The notes under the pieces: generated by a model
What the model saw: only the letters and a program-made list of their open reading frames with translations
Database searches by the model: none
What the model was told of the DNA's origin: nothing
Position numbers and translations under genes: made by a program
Shown here: positions 36,935 to 48,767 of the stretch, piece by piece
How positions within the stretch are numbered: position 1 is the first letter of the stretch
Layout: every line of letters starts with the position of its first letter
Assembly: GCA_037178975.1 (NCBI GenBank)
Contig: JASJZH010000006.1
Span: 8,990,001-9,054,000, forward strand
Origin: Oscheius tipulae
Lineage: Eukaryota > Nematoda > Chromadorea > Rhabditida > Rhabditidae
Length of the DNA stretch: 64,000 bases
Direction of reading: 5' to 3'

Positions 36935-39053
36935 CTAGTCCTCTTGCTTCTGATGGGGACATGCTTGTAGAACTGCTGCCAGTGTGAGGACTGACTCCGA
37001 GGCTCCCGAGGGGTCCAGGTAGGCGATTAGTTGCTGGTACGTCAACGCCTGCTGGGTACACGTCTCGCAAATTACTGCCCCGTTCTTCGCTAAAAACAAA
37101 AAGACGTCGGTTTTTTGTCTGTTTGTGTGGCTTCGGGGGGTCTGTGGGCCAGATTGCTCGTTCTCTCTCTTATTCTCTCCTCTCCGACTCGTACGTATAA
37201 TCTCAATTGGTCTTTTTGAGAAAATGCCTGTCGGACAAATGCGATTGAATCTTGGATTTATGACCGAAGGCCGACTCTCTCTCTCTCTTTTACTAGGACA
37301 CACACGCATAAAATGACATTTTGGCACGGGTGGTCAAATTGTCAAGTTCACACCTACCCAGATGGAAGAAACGTGGTAATGTGGAGTGGATGCAATGCTG
37401 CGCAAAACTTCTCTGGAAGAGGAGTTACACAAAATTTGATTGCTTTGGCGTACTCCTCTTGATACAATTCTACGTGCCAAGCCTTCAAAAACCAAACTCA
37501 CTGTCGGCTGGAGACTGCGTCCCATCCCTCAGCTTTTCAGCCATCAGACTTTTCTCTCGCTTTTGTCGTCGACGGAGCTTGATCTGGTCTGCCATCAGCT
37601 TTTGTCTCTCCACTACGACCTGAAGATGTATTTTGATCGGAAGGATACCGTAACTACCATGCATTTGGCACAAATGCATTCTTTGAATGGACAGGCCCTC
37701 TTGTGGCCTTTGAGACGGTTAGCCACTCCATGCTGGGCACAGCGTTGACAGTTTGGCCTTCGTTCTGAAGCCATGCTCTAACATTCGACTACTGGTATGC
37801 GATATATTGGGCTTGTTGAGAAAACTGGGACATCCTTATGAAAAAAAACATATCTGAAAAAGGTTGCTTTATAGTACGAGCTTATACCACCTGAACCTGG
37901 GAATTCGTTATTGCTTATCAGAAAATACAAACTACAATGGACCGGATAAATTTGAGTAAGAGATTTACCGGATTGAGAATTAGTGACGAGACCATTGCAG
38001 ACAAGAGACAGGTCAGTGACCATTATCTTGTTACGTTCTCTCTGATTTCTATACTGTCCCTATTATATCTGCAGGTCTTAATGTAATAATTTAGCTGGCA
38101 GTGAAGAATCCCAAAAACGTATTTTCACGTGACTTCTTTAGTATTGTTTTTTTCCCTTCATCCTGGCTAATCTGCACACGGATGTGCTAAAGGTTGCAGT
38201 GTTGCAGCTGCCGTGAGTGATCGAACTCTGATCTTTTGGAATCAGCCGAGGGGAAGTCTCCCTCGGAGGTCCCGGTCGAGGTCCCGATTCTCTCAAATAA
38301 CCATCGTCACAACGACAAGTGGCAGTTATGACTCGAAGGGAAGAAACTCGGATTGGCGCGGCTGTCGCCAGTTCATCCGGTCTTTTTGGGTAAGTTTTTG
38401 AGCAGACTACAACTGTCAAACTGCGAGTGCTGAGCTGACACGACAATCAGTTCGGGGGATGGGTGACCGATGGCATATTTGCTTCAACGCGTTTTTTTCC
38501 TTCAGAGTTGCAAGCAGATAACTCACCCTTAATTTTGGAAGAATCATCACCAGAGGAGGAAGAATGCACTGAACTGAAAGATCCCGAACTACTTTCCATC
38601 GAGACAAGACGATTGCTCAACTGTCTTCGTCTTTCGACCATCTGGAAATAGTATCTCACCAGTAAAATCTCAACAACTTACTATGCATTCTGAACACTGG
38701 CAATCTTTGTACCTACATGTCGTTTTGTGTCCCTTCCGCATCAGGTACTCTCCATGGTTCAGACATCGCTGGCAGTAATAAACCTTCTTTTCTTCTTCAA
38801 ACAGTTCAGGCACCATTTCCTCAATGTTCATATCCAGCTGAAAATGAAGAATTGAGGCAGAGTCAAAATTTTTGAAAAGAGCTCGTAATAACTTATTGAG
38901 GAAATGACCCGAAGGGCCGAGCACACAGCTGTGAGCCGCGGCTATATACGGTGGCCCCGCCCCTATTTTGATGGTAAGCAATCCTCGGGCTTTCATAATC
39001 TTTTGACGACTTACTTCAGAAGAAGGGAAAGGTCTGGGACTAGTGGGTAGCAT
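36935..39053 (-). CDS. mab-3: DM-domain transcription factor with two DM domains (MAB-3-like)
   Basis: Six exons with matching phases: 39015-39053, 38682-38837, 38527-38641, 37658-37764, 37502-37619 and 36935-37089, giving 229 residues. DM domain 1 (about 34-82) has YYCQRCLNHGE, RKGHKTTCRYKDCQCSEC and MVERRRQLSNRL. After a serine-rich linker, DM domain 2 (about 109-155) has NCQRCAQHGV, LKGHKRACPFKECICAKC and VVVERQKLMADQIKLRRRQK. Each domain keeps the intertwined zinc ligands and the basic recognition helix. A protein with two DM domains and a short tail matches C. elegans MAB-3 (290 residues), which controls male-specific development. The C-terminal part ends ACPHQKQED. Upstream in-frame sequence could extend the N-terminus. 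Orthology rests on domain layout, not a tree. Confidence 0.85.
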
Positions 39054-41234
39054 TTTGATGTTGTTCGGTTGGACTACTACGATGATTATCATCGAGAGAT
39101 TTCGATCTACGAGACGAATTTCGGTAAAAGTTGTCAGTTCATCGGGGTTCATATCCCAGCTTATTGGAACTTTTTGAAAAGAATGAATTGAAAAATTCAA
39201 AACATAAACTTTGAATGTGTCTAACTATATTATACGCAAAATGTGAAGGTTTCCGCAAGAAAGACGCAAAAATTTTTCTAAAAAAGGAAAAACAGGGCAA
39301 AAAGAGCTTTCCCTGACAGAGACCACCATGTTAGAAGGCTGACCTTGGCAAGGCGAGTGGCCGTTCAGTGTCTCCGAACGCCTGTGCAACGCGCAATAAA
39401 TAAATCGGAGGGGCAAAAAAGCTCTGTCCAGGACCCCCCAGACACTCACCAAGGAGGCAAATCTGCATTCATTTGGCCGATTGGACTGAGACAAAGACAC
39501 CCAACGCTCACGCTTAGTGTGTGTTCTTTTGAGAAAGGGTTGGAATGAGTAAGCGAGGAGCTCCCCCTTTCCAAAAGCCTTCGCAACAGTTCTGTCAATA
39601 GCCGGCTCCCCCTAATGTTTCTTTTGGTTACCATGAAGAGTCGCGAAAACGACCGACCACTAAATAAACAGTTCTTTTGGCAACTTTGGGAACGGGTTGG
39701 GAACAGTTGACAACAGTTTGGACCAAAATTCAGAGCGCTATCTTCTAACTGCAAAAAAGGGAAGGGTATCCTAGCTATTCTGTCATTTATGAAGCTCTTG
39801 AGGAAGTTGGTACGCCTTAAAAAAGACTGGATTGTCTTGTATTTGATCTTTTTCTGAGGCAATATGTTTGTGACTTTGTTTCAGGGTACACAAGTATGGG
39901 CTCCTGACCAATCGGGTTCGAACAAGACTGGTGCTGTACCTATCTTAGACCGAAATTTAGCGTTAGACCACCAAGCGAATTCGAACTCTGGTTGCTCAGA
40001 CTAAAATATGTGTGCTTTTCCAACACATCAACACTGAAAGGCGACATACGGAATGATGGAGACGGCTTTAGGGCAATATATCTGAATAGACTTATTTGAA
40101 AGATCTAGTGATTCATCGCTGTTGAAAGAGTTACCCATGACATGACAGTAGTTGTCAAAGAAAGGTAGAAAGGTACCAGATTGTTGGCTACCAAGACACT
40201 CTTAGATCTGTACTGACATCAAAATGCTGCACGAACTTTAATTAGATGTCAAGGATTATGCCTGACGATTGGAAAAGATTCTGTTTTGCAGGCAAGCTAA
40301 TAAACTTTGAGTAATCTATTCTAGTTCAGACCGATGCTTCCTCCCGAGATGTCCTCGATTCCAGCTCGTCATGCATTTTATTACCTGTCACCGGAAAAAC
40401 CATGTTTGGCTTGAATTGGTTAGGCGGAAATTGAGAACGTTTCCTCCAGCTCATATCCGGCTCAACTTTCCTAATCAATTTAGCTTCTACGAACTGACAG
40501 TGACAGATCAGGGCAATTATCGGCGTGCAGGGATAAAAAACGGTATGTGGCGGTTACAATTACTTGTTTCCGAATTTCAGTTGTGAGACCAGGGAGAGAA
40601 AGAACTGTCGGACATACTACTGCTCTCTGTCTTTCCGTTCAGGTGTTCGGAGAAAATTGTTTCAATAATTTTTGGGATTGTTGACTCGGAGTGTTTTCAC
40701 GTCCGCAGAAGAGCGACCTGATTGTGGTTTTGAGGTCAAGATCCGCACCCTTTGTTCGGCGGGATGCGCAACAGCCGCAACCGATCCGACTTTCTCTTCA
40801 ATATCTCAATGGCGTGCCAATCTTTTTTCACGCCTCATAGCAAATTGTCGTTCAAGACTCATTAAGATACTGAGCGAGAAAGTGCAGCTTCTTTTGGGCT
40901 GTCTACAGGAGGGTTAGAGAAAGAGACGATCAACTTTTAATTGGTCATTGCGGGGGCAGGGTGATCTCTAACACAAGTGTTTCCAACTACTTCAATTGCC
41001 CATTTTTTCTCGTAGGATCGTCCCTTTTTGCGCCCACGTAATTATACTATAACTGGGTCAGACCAATACTTTTCATGTTTGCCACGACACTTCGCCGCAT
41101 CCGTTCCTCCTCGGTCCTGAGAGTGTCCAGTTCAATAAGTCCTTTTGTCGTAATTGAGTGTTTACTCCATTTGTAGGAAACCTGTTCATCTCTTTATAAG
41201 CTCAGTAACTGAATCATCAGGAACAGCTTCAAAA
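39054..41234. other. intergenic region between DM-domain and acyl-CoA synthetase genes
   Basis: About 2.2 kb between two divergent genes. No gene was supported in either direction. The bases just before 41235 remain open in frame back to a TTTGTAG acceptor near 41176, so the acyl-CoA synthetase could have a further 5' exon here. Confidence 0.4.
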
Positions 41235-44200
41235 ATGAGAAAGAAGACTGATCTCAACCATGAATTTCCTCATTTCGAGAGGCTGTCTCGTGTTATTCCT
41301 GGAGAAGAAAGGATCCATCAGAATGTGCTCATTGACGGTAAGTCTACTTTACAACTTGATAGTTAAAACCACTATCTTCAAGCTAATGTGCACGCTCCGG
41401 AGACACAGAAAGACAAAGACTGAGAGACTGAGAGGATGAGAAACAGTGAAACAAAGATACAGAGAGACAGGAAGCCAGAGAGACAAAGAGACAGACAGAA
41501 AGAAACAGTGAAGCATATCATTGTCTTCCGATGCTTACGAAAAGTTCTATTCAGAGCCCATAACTGGCCCGCCATGTGGCACAGTTCACACATTGTACGA
41601 AGCTGTGAAACGAGCAGAAACACTCACACAAAATGGTAACTTTCTAGGAGAGCTCACACCTGATGGATACAAATGGACTACCTATTCCCAAGTATGACCT
41701 ATATTTTGCCACTAACGTTCTTGTAGGTAGCCAGAGATGCACAAACACTTGGCTCGGCTCTACTTCACTTTGGTGAGAAGCCCGGAGGAATGGTTGGACT
41801 AGCTGGTATTCATTCCATACGCTACATTACTGCGATGCATGCTATGGTTGCTTACAATCTTACACTGGTACCTCTGTATCATAATTCGAAACTGGAGACA
41901 CTATGGTGAGCAGTTTATCGAATTTATCAAGCGTTTTTGTAGCGAAATAGCTAGAAACTGCAAATTATCGACCATATTCTGTGACAATCAAGCAAGAGCT
42001 CTTTTGCTAGCTACTGCCAAGAAGGACGGACAACTTCCCGATCTTACCAATTTGATCCTCCTGTCTAAAGAAGAAGTTCCACAAGGAAGCTATGAAGGCA
42101 TTACGGTAAGGAGAGACAGAGTACCAACCTTTGATACAGTTTTTCACCTATGATGTCTTCTATGCTCTTGGAAAAGAAAATCTTACGGACACTTGTCCAC
42201 CAACTACAGACGACGTTTATTTGATCTGTCATACTAGTGGAACCACAGGTATGCATTGCTTATCTCAAAACTTATTCTATTCAGGAAAGCCCAAAGGAGT
42301 CATGATGACCCATAGAAATCTGCTGGCAGCAATGGCAGGTCTCTACACTCAATGGATCCTACCTCCGAACCGTTTTCTGTTTGATCACAATGACGTCTAT
42401 TTCTCTTTTTTGTCTTTAGCACATGTCTACGAGCATTTGATGCAGGTAACTGTTCTTTAAACTGGAACTATGAGGTGCTTAGGCATTTGTTATCTATATC
42501 GGAGGTAGTGTTGGTGTCTACGGTGGTGATGTGAATCGTCTGGTCGCTGATATCCAGATATTAAAGCCAACAATATTGAGTTTGGTGCCAAGACTGTTGA
42601 ACAGATTCTACGACCATATTCATGCTGAGGTTGCCAAGAAGTCTTTTCTTGCCAAGACCATCTTTTCCTCTGCTAAAAACGTACGCTTAGTCACGACCCA
42701 TAATTAACTTAATCATTTAGTATAAGCTCAAACTTCTGCGAGAAGGGGAACAACAATACGACACATTTTGGGATAAGATAATGTTTGACAAGGTTCTTTA
42801 GTAGATTCATCAGTTAAACATTACGACTTGTAGCTCCGTCCTCTTTTCGGTGGACGATTGAGAATGATCACTACCGGTGGAGCTCCAGTAACCCCAACAG
42901 TCAAGGAATTCACAAGAATTGCATACGGCTGCCCCCTGATGGAAGGCTATGGTCAAACTGAATGTGCAGCTGCAGGAACATTGAACTTGCCGTTTGAATA
43001 TGTCTCAGCTCCTGTGGGTGGTCCAGCACCTTGGGCTCAAGTATTCGTATATCAGAGTCTTATCTATAATAACTTTCCAGATTAAACTGGTCGACGTTCC
43101 CGAGAAGAACTGTTTCGCTAAGGATGGCAAAGGAGAAATCTGTTTCCGGGGAGCAGCTGTGATGAAGGGCTACTTTAACGATGAGGAACTGACGAGAGAG
43201 ACTATAGATTCCGAGGTAAGAGTCTCGACTATGTACTGGTCTTTTCATCTATAAGGTATAGTTGGCAATGTCTGTCGAATTATCGGGCGACATGCAGCTA
43301 TAGAGTTTTACTTCCGCCGGCTCCGCCGTCAAATACGCACGGGAGGAAGCGATATCTAGTTATTGACAGTAGCTATTGACTCATAAAAAATGGTAGGGTT
43401 AGATTGACACGGGTATACCAATACCAAAAGTGTGACCAACGGACATGCACTGTACGGCATGATATGTTTTCTATTCAGGGCTGGCTTCACACTGGAGATA
43501 TTGGAAGATGGAGAGAAGACGGCGGTCTAGAAGTCATTGACAGAAAAAATGCCATATTCAAGCTCGCCCAAGGAGATTTTGTCTCACCGGAACAGATTGA
43601 AGCCATCTACTTGAACAGCTCACTGCTGTCCCAACTCTTCATTACTGGAAGAACTACGCGATCCTTTCTGGTTGGATTAGTAACGCCAAACTTGCCGAAT
43701 CTTAGAGCTGCTCTTCAAAAGTCGGAGGTAATCAGTGTTTTTGGACAGAACAAGAAAAGCATCAATTTATTTATTTTTATTTATTTATTTGACGGTATCA
43801 AAGGGGTTTCCTAAACTGGGTCCCTTGCCGCTCCCATGGCTCGAACCCACTCTTCGCCGTCCAATCTTGCCGCTCGCATCCACGTTGCGGGGGCTCTTCC
43901 TATCCTCTCGGATGCTCTCCTTAGGTCATCCTCCCATCTCATACGGGGCCTACCAATGACGCGTCGCTGGTTCAGGGGTATTCATTCTGTCGTGGCTCTC
44001 GACCATCTCGCTCCGTCCATCGCTGCAACTCTTCTTGCCCACTTCAGCTTTCTCCTCCAAGCCAGGTCCAGGATGTCGGGGAGCTGGGTCATTCTTCGAA
44101 CATCTTCGTTCCTCACGCGGTCGAGAAGAGTAAGGCCTAACATTGCTCTTTCCTGTCGTCTCTGCACGGCTGCCAGCTTCTTCAAATCATCAGTTCGAAG

Positions 44201-47200
44201 GCTCCAGACTTCACAGCCATACAGCAAACTTGGCACGATACAGGTCAGATAGACTCGCCTCTTCATCCTTGTCGGCACGGTTCTCTTGGTAAGGAACAGA
44301 CGATGACGATTGAACGCACCCCATGCAGCTCCGATCCTCCGAGATAACTCTTGGTTTTCAGTGGTGCACGTAACCGAACTTCCAAGATAGGTGTAGTGCT
44401 GGACAAATTGAATTCGTTGGCCAGATAGAAGCAGATTCCCCTCGTGGTCATCGCAACTGTCTTGCGGAAATTGACTTCCAATCCAATCCTACGGCTTGTT
44501 TGCTCCAGTTCGGTCACCACGTGCTGTACTGCTCTCAGGCTCTTCCCGACAAGGACGACATCGTCGGCGTAGCGAAGATGGTTCAGCTTACGGCCGTTGA
44601 TGTTGAAGCCGAAGTTGTCCCAATTCAGTCGTCTGAAGATGTCTTCGAGCACAGCGTTGAAGAGGAGTGGAGAAAGAACGCAACCTTGACGAACTCCGCG
44701 CTTGATGTCGATCTCCACTAGATCCTCGTGCACCTTGATCTTGCAGCCAGCTTGATGGTAGACCTTCCGCAGCATTTCGACGTAGAGTTGATCCGCTCCG
44801 TGTTGTCGAAGGGAATTCCACACGGCGTTCCACTCAATTGTGTCATAGGCTTTCCGGAATTCGATAAACACGAGATAGAGGTGATTACGATAACCGTAAG
44901 CCTTGTCGATCAGCTGCTTGATGGTGTGAAGGTGTTCCACGGTAGAGAAACTTCGACGGAAGCCGGCTTGTTCGACGGGCTGGTTGAATTCCAAACTCCG
45001 ATGCATTCTCGCCAACATAACTCGCGTGAACAGTTTGTATGGAGCTGGTAGTACGGAGATCGGGCGGAAGTTGGTCAGATCAGTGTGGTCTCCTTTCTTC
45101 GGGATGAGCGTGGTAATCGAATCGCCGAATCCAGGAGGGACCACACGATGTTGAAGCATCCGAGTAAAGAGACGTGCAAGAAGAGGCACCATCTCAGTTT
45201 CCGCGACTCGGAGCTGCATCGTCGTAATGGAGTCGTGTCCGGGGGCCGTTCGCATCCTTATCCGATGTAGTTGCTTCCAGACCTCGTCTTCGAGTACTGG
45301 TGGAACTTCCTCTAGAGGGCGCTGGGGCATCGGAACCACGTTCACCGTTTGCTGGTACAACTCGTCAAGGAATTCCTTCACTCGATCTCGCACATCTCGG
45401 GAGCTGACAGTTCGAGATGCGTCCTTCTTTTGGAGTTGTCCGACCGTAGGAGTCGATATCCTCGAAGAGTCGCTTGGACGCAAGCGTCTGGTAGTACCGG
45501 TTAAGCAGATTCTTCTCAATATCTGAAGCAATGGCTATGCGCAGTGACTTGTTCGTTTGGACCAGTTGGAGACGTGATGGAATGTCAGCCTTGGCCAGTA
45601 GAACTCGTCGTTGGTCGAAAAGGTCTCTTGTGTTGGCTGAGAGCCTTTCTGCGCGTGGGATCCTTTCCGTAGCCACAGCACGGGCTCCATCAAAGACTTC
45701 GCGAATGCCACGATACTGGATTGTTGGATCGGGGTCCTCCATTGCTTCTCTTCTCTCCTGGATGCCATGACGGAAGAGAGGCCAATTCATCTTCTTCTGC
45801 GTTGCCTGTTGTTTACGTCTTGGGAACTTAGCCTCTAGATCGAGGGTGAGACGGACGAGGCGGTGGTCGCTTCGGAAGTTGAACTGGTTGATGACATGGA
45901 CATTCCGTACTCTGGTGGTTCGTCGGACGAGGAAGAGGTCATACTCCTTCAAAGTGGTCCCATTCGGCGATCTCCAGGTCCACTTTCTTCCTGATCGTTG
46001 CTTACAGAAAGTGCTAGCGACATCCCAACCGTGTTGTTGACAGAAAGAGACGAGCTGGTCTCCTCGACGATTTCGGCTGCCGTAACCGTAAGCTCCGATT
46101 GATGGTTCCAGTGAATGAAGACGCGTTCCTACCGAGGCATTCCAGTCTCCGAGCACTATTGTACACCTCTGATGTTTTCTGGGAAAGCTCGACTGGCTCA
46201 TGATTCCAGCGCTCTGACCCTTACTCACACCATTGGCCCCAAACGGCAGCCCCTCTTTCCATAAGAATCCACCCTTCGGGTTGTACGCAGCTCTCTGAAT
46301 CTTGCTCAGGAAGCGGTCGTAGTCGGCATCATCGGCGTCTCCTGTAGGGGCGTATCCCATGACGAGAAGGAGACTCAAATTCGGCCCTCTCAGCTCCAAT
46401 GTGCAGCATCTGTCGTCTATCGGCGTGAAGCGATGGATGTTGGGGACGAGATGTGGTGCCACAATGAAGCCGACGCCGCGTCGGTTGTGCTGGCCTCCAC
46501 TGTAGAGAAGATGGCAGCCAGACTTCCTCAGCAGCTCTTGACCGTTTCCGGACTTCCAGGTCTCGCTCAGGCCCATGACATCGAAGGAAATCTTCAGTAG
46601 CGCTTCCTCAAGTCGCCTCTTCGAGTGAATGGATTGGCAGTTGAGCTGGCAGATGTTGAGCAGGCCTCGAACCACGGGTGGTGACATGACGGTCCCTCTG
46701 TGTCGCAGTGCTGGGACCGGAACCCCTCTTCCTTTTCACAAAAGGTAGATCCGCTGGTAGAGCGACTTGGGAAGCAAGCGCACGGATTGTGAAAAGTAAA
46801 GGTAATTGAAAAGTAAAGGTAATTGAAAAAGCATCAAACAAATGTAAAAATACCCAGACAGATACGGCGTTTTTCTGAGAATGAATACCTATTCTTCAGC
46901 TTGCTTCCCGTGCTAATGGACCAGATAAAAAGCTTTTGACGGATCAAGAAGTCGCTCGCTGGCTGCTCGCCCATATCAACGCCACTGCCAAGGAAAAGGG
47001 GGTTCAGTCTATTGAGCTTCTCAGACAGATTATTCTTGTCAATGATGTAAGCTTACAGTTATCCTACATCACTGTATGGTTTTCAAGGAATGGACTGCTG
47101 AGAACGGACTGGTCACTCCTACTCTGAAACTCAAACGAGGAGAGCTGAGAGCAAAGTACGAGAACGAGATAGAAAGCATGTATTCAGCGGAATGTCAACT

Positions 47201-47204
47201 TTGA
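41235..47204 (+). CDS. long-chain acyl-CoA synthetase (ACSL family)
   Basis: AMP-forming enzyme that activates long-chain fatty acids to acyl-CoA on ER or mitochondrial membranes. Exons in order encode MRKKTDLNHEFPHF, GTVHTLYEAVKRAE, GFGEKPGG-type entry region with VGLAGIHSIRYITAMHA, the AMP-binding P-loop HTSGTTGKPKGVMMTHRN, SLAHVYEHLMQ, ITTGGAPVTPTV, EGYGQTECAAAG, IKLVDVPEKN, the fatty-acid gate region GWLHTGDIGRWREDGGLEVID, RKNAIFKLAQGDFVSPEQIE, and a C-terminus with TPTLKLKRGELRAKYENEIE ending at 47202-47204. The intron between the exon ending at 43727 and the exon starting near 46911 contains a 3.06-kb LINE in the opposite direction. Splice phase is kept across it, so the gene is probably intact. 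A further 5' exon is possible. About 650 residues. Confidence 0.9.
43755..43765. repeat. left target-site duplication of the LINE
   Basis: AAAAGCATCAA, identical to 46827-46837, directly abutting the A-rich 3' tail of the minus-strand LINE. Confidence 0.8.
43830..45531 (-). pseudogene. LINE reverse transcriptase part of the interrupted polyprotein
   Basis: Shows reverse transcriptase blocks in order: NFRPISVLPAPYKLF, QAGFRRSFSTVEHL, the motif A region VFIEFRKAYDTIEW, GVRQGCVLSPLLFN, and the catalytic RYADDVVLVG. The frame shifts near 44435; the C-terminal part with LYGCEVWSL and RRKLKWARRV continues in another frame to a stop near 43830. In motif A the first catalytic aspartate, normally FxDFxKAFD, is a glutamate. 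Together with two frameshifts this points to a decayed copy. Confidence 0.75.
45365..46687 (-). pseudogene. LINE endonuclease (EEP) part of the interrupted polyprotein
   Basis: The open frame begins MSPPVVRGLLNICQLNCQS and shows the endonuclease/exonuclease/phosphatase motifs in order: GLSETW, RRGVGFIV, GYAPTGD, VLGDWNASVG and NFRSDHRLV. The last 100 or so residues run toward the reverse transcriptase, but the frame shifts near 45450, after which the true continuation is in the overlapping frame. The domain nicks target DNA for target-primed reverse transcription. Confidence 0.8.
46827..46837. repeat. right target-site duplication of the LINE
   Basis: AAAAGCATCAA, the second copy of the duplication at the 5' end of the minus-strand element. 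Confidence 0.8.
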
Positions 47205-47402
47205 TCTATTGTTATGGAGGGCTATGAAGATGTATTAGATACAAAACAAACTGTTGTAATGCTAGCGTAGAGGCAAAAAACAGACAGCGAGAGCGGCTGC
47301 CGAAGGCATCCAGCCCGAGGGTGTATGCCTGTACCGCCTAAGATCATCAGAAACTATAATTTTTCGAACAAACGCTTATCTCTATCCAGTTATCCCTATC
47401 GC

Positions 47403-47459
47403 TAAATTTGTCTCAAATAAGCAGCGAGGGGGCAACCAAGCCGAGAGTATGGTTCTGCC
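47403..47459 (+). repeat. dispersed repeat copy 1
   Basis: A segment starting TCGCTAAATTTG with GCAGCGAGGGGGCAACC and CCGAGAGTATGGTTCTG. A diverged copy lies at about 47726-47780, and a weaker relative at about 47285-47335. All three lie just after the acyl-CoA synthetase 3' end. Confidence 0.45.
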
Positions 47460-47546
47460 GCCTTGTAACGTCGAAAACTCCTCAATAGCAGAATCAACCG
47501 CTTATCCCTCTCCACCTATCGGATTCTAAGTGATCTAATCTTGTAG

Positions 47547-47591
47547 AGCTCGACGAGTACAATAAGGAGCTGTACAAAAAGATCCGATAAA
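47547..47591 (+). other. terminal-exon-like fragment
   Basis: After a TCTTGTAG acceptor the sequence reads ELDEYNKELYKKIR followed by TAA. Its highly charged, coding-like composition suggests a real last exon, but no upstream exon could be joined. It may be an alternative 3' end of the acyl-CoA synthetase gene or a gene remnant. Confidence 0.2.
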
Positions 47592-47725
47592 AAATAATTC
47601 AACGCTGTGTCACAGCGATTTGGAAATGAAAATGATGATTATTTCGTTTGAATTACCCGCCAATTAGAAAAGTGCGTTAATGACATTTTCGATGGGACGA
47701 GCAGTTATTTTTAACGTACTCTTCG

Positions 47726-47780
47726 CTAATTTCGACTGAAACAAGCGGCGAGGGCAGCCCGAGGGTGCATGGCTCTGAAG
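47726..47780 (+). repeat. dispersed repeat copy 2
   Basis: Begins TCGCTAATTTCGACTG and continues GCGGCGAGGGCAGCC and CCGAGGGTGCATGGCTCTG, aligning with copy 1 over about 55 bp with scattered differences. Confidence 0.45.
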
Positions 47781-48767
47781 GTTTCGAAAGGTTCTATCTG
47801 CCGTGTCTCTACTTCTACTGGTGACCTACACACTTCGGTTTGCATACCTGAAAAAAATGTTGTTGCATGTTTCAATCGGATTAGGAGGAAGAGTTGAGAA
47901 AAATTAAAAAGAGCTCCAAGTTTGAAATAAATAGAGATAACGATCTCAAATATGGGCAAAAAAGCAGGTAAAACATTTGTTTTCCATGTTTCAGCGCTCT
48001 AAGCAGCTAATAATTTTGCGAGCTTTCGATATCAGTAAACGGCCTGACGAGAAGAATTTCAGGAAGTTTGCTTTAAAACCAGCAACTTTCTGCAAAAGGT
48101 GCGATGAAATTTATTGAACAAATACAGCAAGACGATTTAGAATGTTACGGTACCGTTGTTGGTCCGAAAATCGAAAAAGGCTGCGCGGCGACTGAGAATG
48201 CTGTAGTCACTCCCTGGTGGTCATCCGATCCATATTTGGGGACGTCACCGGAAGTCGAACAATGTAAGACAGGAAGGGAGAGATATGGTGAAGAAACAAA
48301 GGAGAAAAGTGTGGACAATCAATCGTTTGTAAACAAAGAGTGTTCCCGCTGAGAAAAACAGGCTCAGCGACCCGACGGGCAAATATGGGCAGATAACGTT
48401 CAGCTCAAAATCTTTGACGAAATAACTGAAAATTCGGAATGAAGATCTTGCTCAACCTTTGAAAAGTGTCCTTAGCGATGAAGGTGGTTTTGCATGACAT
48501 TAGCTATCATCTTTACCACAGAATGATCATTTTTATTTGTAGTTCTCACTTCGTACAATACAGTCACATTGAGAAGGGGGAAGGGGGAGGAAAGAAAGTG
48601 AAGTTAGGGTGATGTAGTGACAGGATTGTAAAAGCTTGAGCATTTGGCTTAATTTTATGCCTACCGATGGGCTTTTACGCCACTTACTCGATGTTTATGC
48701 ATTGCATTTTTCTTTTGTTTTTAACTCTTTACCCGTTTTCTTTTAATTATTTGGGTGTAGGGGTAGC

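Larger units (their letters stand above)
43766..46826 (-). mobile_element. RTE-like non-LTR retrotransposon in an acyl-CoA synthetase intron
   Basis: A 3,061-bp element lying antisense to its host gene. It has an apurinic-type endonuclease region, a reverse transcriptase, a short 3' end made of AATAAA-like repeats (43766-43793), and 11-bp target duplications on both sides. At its 5' end a 17-bp unit (TTCAATTACCTTTACTT) is repeated. These traits fit the RTE clade: no gag ORF, endonuclease plus reverse transcriptase, short simple-repeat tail. The coding region is interrupted by frameshifts, so this copy is probably not autonomous. Confidence 0.85.

Noticed and set aside
41401-41515. Purine-rich AGACAG-type tract
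   Set aside because: Simple low-complexity repeat within an intron; nothing beyond composition.
41500-41560. Non-canonical acceptor (TTCCG) before the second acyl-CoA synthetase exon
   Set aside because: A normal TTCTATTCAG acceptor a little further on keeps the frame and gives EPITGPPC, so the earlier boundary is unnecessary.
44500-46040. Plus-strand open frames inside the LINE
   Set aside because: Antisense to the reverse transcriptase and endonuclease; no independent support.
48104-48352. 82-residue open frame starting MKFIEQIQQDD
   Set aside because: No acceptor or promoter signal, no splice partners and no family similarity; could be chance.
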